The notes beneath the pieces were generated by a model that was given only the letters and a program-made list of their open reading frames with translations, did no database searches and had not been told where the DNA came from. The translations under genes and the position numbers were made by a program. This document shows positions 17,740-24,393 of a DNA stretch of 33,159 bases, in pieces. Every line of letters begins with the position of its first letter. Positions within the stretch are counted from its first letter, which is position 1. This DNA comes from Lysobacterales bacterium (GTDB taxonomy: Bacteria; Pseudomonadota; Gammaproteobacteria; Xanthomonadales; S139-57), in the NCBI GenBank assembly GCA_015485125.1, contig WFUE01000124.1, positions 1 to 33,159 on the forward strand, in the 5' to 3' direction.

Positions 17740-18636
17740 TCAGGCCCAGAATTTCCACCATGGCCTGACCTGCGCACGGGCTTGTTCTGGCGTCAATCGT
17801 GCCTGCAACGCTTCCACCTGCTTGCGCAGTGATGCCAACTGGGCTTCGTACTCTTTCAGCACCTTGCCCGCTGCGATATTGCGCCGGACTTCATCGTCAT
17901 AGTGCTGGTAGACCGAGGCTTCTTCATCGGTAAACCAGTGCATGTCATCCATGGCTGGCAGTTCCTCTTGGCCGCAGAGTGCCAGTTCATACATGGGCTT
18001 CAGGCATGCCAGTGGACGCACGGTTTTCTCGGCATCGAGAATTTGCAGATCACCCCGGTCAATGGCGCGGTCCAGTGGCCAGATCATGGAGCCGAATTGC
18101 AACCGCTGGCCCCACAGGCGTACCTGCGGGAAATGCTTGTGCAGCATTTGTTCAAACTGTTCCCGATACAGCTCTTTCACATGATAGGGATTCTGGTAGC
18201 CCGTTTCGTCGCTGTAATGTTTCTTGTCCGGTGAGGAAATCAGCAAGCAGCCATCGGGCTTCAACACGCGGCGGATTTCTTTCAGCATGGCTTCCTGCGC
18301 CTGCAAGTGCTCGATGGTTTCAAAGGAGACCACCCGTTCGAAGGTGTCATCGTCGAAGGGCAGTTGGCTGGCATCGCCCTGCAGGTATTGCAGGTTGTCT
18401 CTCTGGTAACGTTGTTGGGCATGGGCGATGGCCTGGGCATCGAAATCCACGCCGGTGACTTGTTCGGCCACCGTGCTCAGCAAATGGCTGCCATAGCCTT
18501 CACCACAGGCCAGGTCCAGTACCTGCTTGCCGCGCGCCAGCGGCAGGGCAAACACATAGCGATGCCAATGTTCATACCACATCTCCCGGATGCATTCCGG
18601 GTGAAAGCGCTCGCCGGTAAATTCCAGTTCAGTCAT
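17740..18636 (-). CDS. SAM-dependent methyltransferase with coiled-coil, aromatic C-terminus
   Basis: This is a 298-residue class I methyltransferase. The SAM-binding motif VLDLACGEGYGS lies near residue 45, followed by VTGVDFDAQAIAHA, LPFDDDTFERVVSFETIEHL and VLKPDGCLLISSP. The C-terminal 48 residues form a short coiled coil (about 257-281, EYEAQLASLRKQVEALQARL) ending in PWWKFWA, an aromatic patch suited to a membrane surface. ATG 18636 begins in the last 8 bases of wzt; the longer frame upstream is shadow. In this operon it could cap the non-reducing end of the exported glycan, as WbdD-type enzymes do; that role is inferred. Confidence 0.9.
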   Translation of the reverse strand: MTELEFTGERFHPECIREMWYEHWHRYVFALPLARGKQVLDLACGEGYGSHLLSTVAEQVTGVDFDAQAIAHAQQRYQRDNLQYLQGDASQLPFDDDTFERVVSFETIEHLQAQEAMLKEIRRVLKPDGCLLISSPDKKHYSDETGYQNPYHVKELYREQFEQMLHKHFPQVRLWGQRLQFGSMIWPLDRAIDRGDLQILDAEKTVRPLACLKPMYELALCGQEELPAMDDMHWFTDEEASVYQHYDDEVRRNIAAGKVLKEYEAQLASLRKQVEALQARLTPEQARAQVRPWWKFWA

Positions 18637-19804
18637 GCCATTGATGCTCCAGGCGCACGCATCCCAGTTCGCGAGTCTTGCCATGAATCTGCACTTCCCT
18701 CTCCACGGTGTCGAACAGGCGTATACCTTCTGGATCCATGGCATGCGCGCGCAGGGTGTACAGGCCCGGCAGCAGCGGCAGCGACGGAAATTGCAGCGTA
18801 CAGCGAAATTCATGAGTGCTGACAGCCGTGGGCTGAAATCCATCCATATCCGTGGTGATGCCATAGACCGGTTGCCCATCTCCTGTCACTATTCCGATAT
18901 TGATGTTGGGCGCCCGCCCATCCGGTGAGTACAGGCGCAGCTTCACCTCCAGCCCTTCACCTTGATTCACATCCACCACATCTTCCGCCTTTCCATTGAG
19001 CAGGACACTGCGCAATCGCCAGACCTCATCCTCCCCTTCGGCCAGGGGAAGGGTGGTTTCCGGCCGCTGTTTTTTACGGTGCCAGGCCAGATAAGCCTGG
19101 GTGACCCGCGACACATCCCCTTCCAGTTTAATACGGCCCTCATGTAGCCACACGGCCTTCTGGCACAGCTTTTCGATGTGATACATGCTGTGAGAAACCA
19201 GCAACAGGGTTCCCCCCTTTTTCAGGTAGTTCTCCATCCAGCGAATGGATTTCTGCTGGAAGGATTCATCACCCACCGCCAATACCTCATCGGTGATGAT
19301 CAGATCCGGCTCCACCGCGGTCATCACCGCGAATCCCAGGCGAACCACCATGCCGCTGGAATAGGTCTTGACCGGGTTGTGGATATGTTCGCCAATATCC
19401 GCGAATGCCTTGATGGCTTCCTCTTTCTCCCGAATCTCCGCACTGCTCAGCCCCGCCAGTCGGGCAGCCATGCGCAGATTCTCCAACCCGCTGAATTCCG
19501 GGTCAAAACCCGCGCCCAGTTCGATCAGCGCGGAAAATCGGCCCTGTGTTTGCAACACGCCCGTACTGGGGTGCAATACCCCGGCAATCAGCTTCAACAG
19601 CGTGGATTTGCCCGCGCCGTTTTCACCGATCAAACCCACGGATTCTCCCTTGCGTACCTGGAGGTCGATATCTTGCAGGGCTTCATAGCCTTGCTGCAAT
19701 CGTCCCTTGCTCAGAATCTGCCACAGAGCCTTCCAGCGGTCGCTATGCCTGTGTACATCCGGAAAACGCTTGCTCAAGCCTTGCGCATGGATCAGCAGCG
19801 ACAT
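18629..19804 (-). CDS. wzt: Polysaccharide ABC transporter ATPase with C-terminal domain
   Basis: This 391-residue ATPase is the nucleotide-binding subunit of an O-antigen/teichoic-acid type exporter. Walker A GENGAGKST is at 60-68, signature YSSGM at 148-152, Walker B LIITDE at 168-173 and the switch His in LLVSHSM near 205. Beyond about residue 250 a separate domain of about 135 residues follows, rich in strands (GLEVKLRLYSPDGRAPNINIGIV, FRCTLQFPSLPLLPGLYTL). This fits the Wzt carbohydrate-binding C-domain that recognises the glycan's capped end. ATG 19804 gives MSLLIHAQGL and shares one base with the wzm stop (TGATG). It pairs with the permease encoded just upstream. Confidence 0.94.
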   Translation of the reverse strand: MSLLIHAQGLSKRFPDVHRHSDRWKALWQILSKGRLQQGYEALQDIDLQVRKGESVGLIGENGAGKSTLLKLIAGVLHPSTGVLQTQGRFSALIELGAGFDPEFSGLENLRMAARLAGLSSAEIREKEEAIKAFADIGEHIHNPVKTYSSGMVVRLGFAVMTAVEPDLIITDEVLAVGDESFQQKSIRWMENYLKKGGTLLLVSHSMYHIEKLCQKAVWLHEGRIKLEGDVSRVTQAYLAWHRKKQRPETTLPLAEGEDEVWRLRSVLLNGKAEDVVDVNQGEGLEVKLRLYSPDGRAPNINIGIVTGDGQPVYGITTDMDGFQPTAVSTHEFRCTLQFPSLPLLPGLYTLRAHAMDPEGIRLFDTVEREVQIHGKTRELGCVRLEHQWHD

Positions 19805-20580
19805 CAGAGAAAGTCCTCCAGCCAAGGGCCAGCCTTGCGGTACAGATACCCGGCAAACACCACCATGCACATGGTAAACAACACCATGCCCACATCCCAC
19901 AGGCCCGGCTCAAACCCGCCTTGCAGCATGGCTGCGCGAAAGCGGCTGACAAAATAATGCATGGGGTTCCATTGCAGCCACTGTCTCGCCCGCTCGGGCA
20001 TGATCCAGACCGAGTAGAGAATCGGGGTCAGCAGAAACCACAACATGATCAACGGAGGTAGCATCTCGCCGATATCCCGCACGAACACGCGCAGTATGGC
20101 AAGGATATGCCACACCGCCAGACTGAACACCGCCAACAGTATCCACAACAGAGTAACGGCCATCCAGCTCGGCGCTGTCCAGGATATCGTACCACTGGCC
20201 AGTACGATGCCACTGACCAGTATGAAACCCATGAAATGGACCACAAAAATACTCATGCCCTGTGCGGCAATGGGAATCCAGAATGGTAACCGCACCTTTT
20301 GCAGCAGGTTTTTTTGATCCAGCAGCGCGGCACTGGCCTGCGTCATGGATTCACTGAAGGCCAGCCATGGCCAAAGACCCATGGCCAGAAAAGGCATGAA
20401 GGCGCTTTTCTCCTCAACCGGAAGGCGCACCTTCAGAATCTGATAGAACACATAGTAGTAAATCAGAAACAGTAAAAGTGGATGCAGGACCGCCCAGAAC
20501 AGCCCGAGGCTGTTCTGGAGGAAACGGGCCTTAAGGCTTCGGAGAAAGTGATCCTTCCACAGTAGAAGGTTTGGGTGCAT
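19804..20580 (-). CDS. wzm: Polysaccharide ABC-2 type permease
   Basis: This 258-residue inner-membrane permease with about six membrane segments forms the channel partner of Wzt. Family features are KARFLQNSLGLFWAVLHPLLLFLIYYYVF at the N-terminus, the LPFWIPIAAQG region and the end segment LLTPILYSVWIMPE before WNPMHYFVSRFR. ATG 20580 is used because the amphipathic N-terminus MHPNLLLWKDHFL precedes the conserved segment closely. This start lies 50 bases inside the end of the preceding gene, an unusually long overlap that implies coupling. It sits in the middle of the glycan-export operon. Confidence 0.93.
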   Translation of the reverse strand: MHPNLLLWKDHFLRSLKARFLQNSLGLFWAVLHPLLLFLIYYYVFYQILKVRLPVEEKSAFMPFLAMGLWPWLAFSESMTQASAALLDQKNLLQKVRLPFWIPIAAQGMSIFVVHFMGFILVSGIVLASGTISWTAPSWMAVTLLWILLAVFSLAVWHILAILRVFVRDIGEMLPPLIMLWFLLTPILYSVWIMPERARQWLQWNPMHYFVSRFRAAMLQGGFEPGLWDVGMVLFTMCMVVFAGYLYRKAGPWLEDFL

Positions 20581-21205
20581 GTTGTTGCAGGAAAGCCTCG
20601 AAATGATCAGGATAGGTCTTGATCTTGCTGCGGTCAACGAGCCGCGACCAGATTTCCAGCCGTTTGCGTTTCAGCACATCGGCCTTGACCTTGTCGATAT
20701 AGGCTTGCTTGGCCTGTTCCCAGTTGGCCATGTCACCTCCATGCACAAGATAGTGCTCAAGCGCAATCTGTTCCAGTTTCTCGTCCGTGGTTGCTTTGGA
20801 CAATTGTTGCTGCAACCAGTATTGCGCCAACCACTTGTTTTCTTCCAGCTCAAAGCCGCGGGCCTCTCCCTTGCCCTTGAACCAGGCCAACAAGCCATCC
20901 CGGCCCTGGACCATTTCCGGCACTTTCATCTTTTTCTTGATGTTTTCCAGGAATGTCTGGTATTCCGGGCTTTGATATACCTTTTCACGATCAAGTTTCT
21001 GGCTGGCAACGGCATCATATAACATACCTTCAACGGCCTGCTCTACACTCTTTCGGTTAGCTAGCAATGGAATTTTTACTGTTTCTGGAACAGCCCAATA
21101 ACGTTGCTCAACGTCATACCCATTAATTTTGATAGTTTCATACTCAATTAATGCAATCCTGTCACTTGCACTAGCCAGTGACAACCATAGCCATACCATC
21201 AGCAT
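20531..21205 (-). CDS. Exported SurA/PpiC-like protein without PPIase domain
   Basis: This 224-residue protein has a short signal peptide (MLMVWLWLSLASA). After it comes INGYDVEQRYW and PLLANRKSVEQAVEGMLYDAVASQKLD, then SPEYQTFLENIKKKM. This resembles the N-terminal chaperone half of parvulin-type foldases (SurA, PpiC/PrsA). The ending KRLEIWSRLVDRSKIKTYPDHFEAFL resembles the segment that follows the PPIase domain, but no parvulin catalytic domain lies between. I infer a periplasmic holdase-like protein; the family is not certain. The frame extends upstream, but ATG 21205 gives the signal peptide and starts right after the stop of the previous gene. Codon use is more AT-rich than in neighbouring genes. 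Confidence 0.7.
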   Translation of the reverse strand: MLMVWLWLSLASASDRIALIEYETIKINGYDVEQRYWAVPETVKIPLLANRKSVEQAVEGMLYDAVASQKLDREKVYQSPEYQTFLENIKKKMKVPEMVQGRDGLLAWFKGKGEARGFELEENKWLAQYWLQQQLSKATTDEKLEQIALEHYLVHGGDMANWEQAKQAYIDKVKADVLKRKRLEIWSRLVDRSKIKTYPDHFEAFLQQHAPKPSTVEGSLSPKP

Positions 21206-21206
21206 G

Positions 21207-22247
21207 TCAATTCTCAATTGTATCGATATTAAACCCGCAAGTACTGGCCGTGCATGTGCTGCTACCGGCAAGATTTGCTACATCTGTCGCATGAACTACA
21301 TTTAGATAGTATGTTTTGTTTGGGTCGAGCATACATCCAAAGGTTTGTGACCCACTTGGCGTTGTGTAATAGAAAGTCATAATACCCGTGGTATTTGATG
21401 ATCGCACACACGCTGCACTCAGTGCTGTTCCATTTGGCCCGCCAAAATCCCCAGGGCATTCGCTTAGGCTGACAATTTTTGGCGCTATATCAAAATATGC
21501 CGTATCTTCAAATAATATCTGTCCGCTATCACCATCTGTTACGGTAACTGCTTGTTTGTATTTATATTTATTATTTGCGATACCCACATCCGCATGTGAT
21601 GCATTCTTTTCCAACGGAGTGTACACACGTTGTCCAGATTGTCCCCATGCACTGGTGTCTGCTGGAATTCCTGGATTTACATTGTTGCAAGCAGCTGGCA
21701 ATTGGGTTGAAGTAACCGTAATATTTACTGTCAAACTCGCTGTCCCACCTTTGCCATCGTCCACCTGAACTACGAATTGCGCATTCCCGGCAGTACTTCC
21801 TGCCGTATAGGTTACCGATTTCGTATTTCCTGTTCCAGATACAACAGCCGTCCCCATACCACTGGTTGGTTGACTGCTGATAGACCAAGTTAAGGTATCT
21901 CCATCAGGGTCGGATGCACTTAAGCTGATATTCTTGCTGCCGGATACAGTGACTGACCCCGCATCGTAGGGACTGGCTTGTGTAAATGCCGGAGCCTGGT
22001 TGGTCGCCCCACCGATTGCACAACCTGGCGCTGTCTGATCAATGACCAGCAACAAATCACCCGAACTACTAGCGGAAACGGATATTCCTGCCACGGTTTG
22101 TGCCCCTGCATCTTGCGCTACAGCAGCGCCTGTCAGCGCACATTCACCTATCGGGTTTCCGTTGGTGTCTACAATTACCGCATTCACAGCCAGCGCCAAC
22201 ACCGGCACTGATGCTGAAACGGTGGATAGGATCGCCTTGAGTTTCAT
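21207..22247 (-). CDS. Secreted cadherin/Ig-like repeat protein
   Basis: This 346-residue exported protein has a signal peptide MKLKAILSTVSASVPVLALAVNA. Residues about 83-178 form a cadherin/Ig-like module (NQAPAFTQASPYDAGS, then LSASDPDGDTLTWSIS and VVQVDDGKGGTASLTVNITV) of the calcium-binding DPDGD type. The last 160 residues contain eight or so cysteines and end CTASTCGFNIDTIEN; this part is not recognised. Base composition is clearly more AT-rich than the surrounding genes. It is first in the operon leading to wzm-wzt, with one base before the next start. It could be a surface or adhesion protein; the link to the glycan genes is positional only. Confidence 0.82.
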   Translation of the reverse strand: MKLKAILSTVSASVPVLALAVNAVIVDTNGNPIGECALTGAAVAQDAGAQTVAGISVSASSSGDLLLVIDQTAPGCAIGGATNQAPAFTQASPYDAGSVTVSGSKNISLSASDPDGDTLTWSISSQPTSGMGTAVVSGTGNTKSVTYTAGSTAGNAQFVVQVDDGKGGTASLTVNITVTSTQLPAACNNVNPGIPADTSAWGQSGQRVYTPLEKNASHADVGIANNKYKYKQAVTVTDGDSGQILFEDTAYFDIAPKIVSLSECPGDFGGPNGTALSAACVRSSNTTGIMTFYYTTPSGSQTFGCMLDPNKTYYLNVVHATDVANLAGSSTCTASTCGFNIDTIEN

Positions 22248-22274
22248 ACTTCACCTGTTCTTCGGAATGCGCAC

Positions 22275-22280
22275 ACTATA
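22275..22280 (-). promoter_or_regulatory. Possible -10 box of the glycan-export operon
   Basis: TATAGT on the minus strand lies about 28 bases upstream of the ATG at 22247, in an AT-rich stretch of about 130 bases; no good -35 is seen. AGGTGA precedes the start codon closely. Confidence 0.3.
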
Positions 22281-22375
22281 GCCACAACACATAAACCTGA
22301 AGTTAAAGCATTTGCCTCGAGCATTTCTTCTTTGGTTTCTGTGAACTACCACACATTAGCCCCTCATTTACACAC

Positions 22376-22406
22376 AAAAAGAAACGGGCGCCTAAGCGCC
22401 CGTTTC
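22376..22406 (-). terminator. Intrinsic terminator of the exported-protein gene
   Basis: GAAACGGGCGC (22381-22391) and GCGCCCGTTTC (22396-22406) form a perfect 11-bp stem with a four-base loop. On the minus strand it is followed by TTTTT, the classic intrinsic terminator, 26 bases after the stop at 22432. Confidence 0.9.
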
Positions 22407-22431
22407 CTACACATACATGCCTTCTGAGCAA

Positions 22432-23805
22432 TCAGAGGATGTTGCGTGTACCACGGTGCGGGAACAGACCCGTGTAGTTTGCGGTGGTAGCAGGATCTGC
22501 ATCCACAAACTCCTGTACCATGAAGCCGGTAGTCGGCAGACCGAAGTAGTCTACGCCAGCATCGTCGGTGATCACATTGGCCGGATCGGTGAAATCGATC
22601 CGCATCCAGCCATTGGCACCCGGTACGCCACCCGTGTTGACGTTCTCACTCAGATTGGAGGACAGCGCATTGGCATTGTTCAGAGTCACAATGCTGGTTT
22701 CCCAGCACAGCTGGGGGCCGACCACGCCAGGCTGCGGCGGAGAGAAGTCCACGCCACCGGTACCCGGTGCATTTTCCTCACGATCCCACAGGAAGATGTC
22801 GATATCTTCACAAGCACCTGCAGATGTCAACGAAGCGGTGAACGGGTCCGAAGCGGCAGCCCCACTATTCGGCACATAGAAACGCTTGGTGGGGAAAGTC
22901 ACTACCCAATCAGTGTAGGCAGTAATTCCACCAGAAGTTTCGGAGTTCCATTCGTTCATGATGGAATCATGCATGATGGTTGCACTGACGGCATCTGCAC
23001 CTGGAGTCGCAGACAGGGCCCAAGTAGAGCTTTGAACAGCACCACCGTTGAAGACTACGGAAGCCGGAACTGCGCTGGCCAGAGAAGGTGTCAGAGCGCC
23101 GGGGCCGGTGTGCAGGTTGGCATCGGTGAAATCTTCCAGAGCCAGTGCATTATAGGCGGCATCGGAACCCACGGCCGGGTCAATGATGCTCATGCCGCCG
23201 AAGATGGAGCCATCATCCAGGCTGGCGATATGGTCAGCCGTGTCATACACAGCGTTGCTCCAGTCGGCAACCATGTAGGCACAGTTTGCAGGCTCGCTAC
23301 CAATGTGGGTTACAGCAGCAGCACCGGTAGCCGTCAGCGTCGCCATTTCGATGACTTCCACATAGCCTTCACGGGTACGATCCAGAGAATTATCCAGTGC
23401 AGCATCACCGTCGTACTGGAAGTTCCGGAAATCAACAGCACCGCCGTAATCACGGACGATATCCGGAACCGTACAGGAACGATCGGCCACAACCAGCTGA
23501 CCACCGGTACCGTTGTCCACGATAGCACCCGTCCACACGTCATAGGGAGACAGGTACAAGTTAAAGTCGAGCACTTCCTGAGAAGCCTTGCCTTCGATGT
23601 AACGAACCTTGACGGCCTTTACAACGTCAGCAGTGTTCACCACGGACATCAGGGACAGCTGACCATCACGCACGGTGTAGTACGGATAGATCAGCGCTTC
23701 GCCGATACCATCGGGATTCACGTTTACAGCGTTGGAGATACCAACCATACCCACAGTGCCGACCAGTCCGGCCAACAGGGCAGTGGAAAGGGTATTCTTT
23801 TTCAT
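22432..23805 (-). CDS. Exported protein of unknown function, probably highly expressed
   Basis: This 457-residue protein has a signal peptide MKKNTLSTALLAGLVGTVGMVGISNA. The mature N-terminus reads GEALIYPYYTVRDGQLSLMSVVNT, a pattern I recall from unnamed exported proteins of several marine or halophilic gammaproteobacteria. The mature part is acidic, rich in Asp, Ala, Thr and Ser, with few Lys and paired Cys, and ends GLFPHRGTRNIL. That composition fits an extracellular or surface-layer-like protein. ATG 23805 has AGGAG upstream; the longer frame is not used. A near-consensus promoter, a leader hairpin and an intrinsic terminator make it a monocistronic unit with strong expression. No domain can be named. 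Confidence 0.85.
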   Translation of the reverse strand: MKKNTLSTALLAGLVGTVGMVGISNAVNVNPDGIGEALIYPYYTVRDGQLSLMSVVNTADVVKAVKVRYIEGKASQEVLDFNLYLSPYDVWTGAIVDNGTGGQLVVADRSCTVPDIVRDYGGAVDFRNFQYDGDAALDNSLDRTREGYVEVIEMATLTATGAAAVTHIGSEPANCAYMVADWSNAVYDTADHIASLDDGSIFGGMSIIDPAVGSDAAYNALALEDFTDANLHTGPGALTPSLASAVPASVVFNGGAVQSSTWALSATPGADAVSATIMHDSIMNEWNSETSGGITAYTDWVVTFPTKRFYVPNSGAAASDPFTASLTSAGACEDIDIFLWDREENAPGTGGVDFSPPQPGVVGPQLCWETSIVTLNNANALSSNLSENVNTGGVPGANGWMRIDFTDPANVITDDAGVDYFGLPTTGFMVQEFVDADPATTANYTGLFPHRGTRNIL

Positions 23806-23836
23806 CACCACACTCCTAAAAGTTATTGAAATTACC

Positions 23837-23854
23837 AGCCGCACCAAGGCGGCT
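23837..23854 (-). promoter_or_regulatory. Leader hairpin in the 5' UTR
   Basis: AGCCGC (23837-23842) pairs with GCGGCT (23849-23854) around a six-base loop. It lies about 15-30 bases after the predicted transcript start and about 30 bases before the start codon. It may stabilise the mRNA; no riboswitch pattern is seen. Confidence 0.4.
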
Positions 23855-23876
23855 TTACCTACGCAAGGCACCGCAG

Positions 23877-23905
23877 ATAATACTGGATCGGCGGGGCATT
23901 GACAA
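23877..23905 (-). promoter_or_regulatory. Sigma-70 promoter of the exported-protein gene
   Basis: On the minus strand TTGTCA (23900-23905) and TATTAT (23877-23882) are separated by exactly 17 bases. Upstream are a CCGTTTAACGG palindrome and an A/T-rich stretch that may act as an UP element. The transcript would start near 23870, giving a leader of about 65 bases. Confidence 0.8.
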
Positions 23906-23973
23906 CCGTTTAACGGCAATAAAAATCCGGCAAACCCGTGATGGGGTTCACGGAATGATCGCCTCCGCGCCGG

Positions 23974-24393
23974 TCAACGTTTGGGCACGTAGTACCACTG
24001 GCCGTCTTCGGCCAGCAGCCAGTTTTCCGTGATGGGTGCCGGCACTTCCACTGGTGGCACGCCGGGCACCCGCGGCTTGACCCGGATTTGCAGATCCACC
24101 TTGACCTTGCACACCCGGCCTGTACATTCGGCCGAGAGCACATCGGCACTGAGCCATTTCACCGGCTGGCGTTCCACTCTTCTGGCCCAGGCCTCTTCGC
24201 TGTAGAGCTCGCGAAACCCGGGACTGAGGTATTGATAGGCCCTGGCATAGTCCTTGGCAAAAATGGCCTCCCACTTGGCCTTGGAGCGGGCCAGCACGGT
24301 TTCTTCCGGCGTTTTGGGCGGGTTGGGCGCACAGGCGGCCAGTAGCAGCACGGCCAGGAACAGGCCGGCGTTTCGGATGGTCACGGGTTTCAT
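23974..24393 (-). CDS. Lipoprotein coupled to gspD
   Basis: This 139-residue protein has a lipoprotein signal with lipobox LLAAC (Cys21, followed by Ala, so outer-membrane sorting is expected). The mature part (WEAIFAKDYARAYQYLSPGFRELYS, then two-Cys segment CTGRVCKVKVDLQIRVK and a final GQWYYVPKR) looks like a small alpha/beta NTF2-like domain; this is inference. The start overlaps the gspD stop in ATGA, making it the last gene of the T2SS operon. It could be a secretin-associated lipoprotein or pilotin analogue, although GspD carries its own lipobox. It does not match GspS or OutS that I can recognise. Confidence 0.82.
   Translation of the reverse strand: MKPVTIRNAGLFLAVLLLAACAPNPPKTPEETVLARSKAKWEAIFAKDYARAYQYLSPGFRELYSEEAWARRVERQPVKWLSADVLSAECTGRVCKVKVDLQIRVKPRVPGVPPVEVPAPITENWLLAEDGQWYYVPKR

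Noticed and set aside
22417-23829. Open frame of 470 codons on the plus strand
   Set aside because: Antisense to the exported protein that has a signal peptide, promoter and terminator on the other strand.
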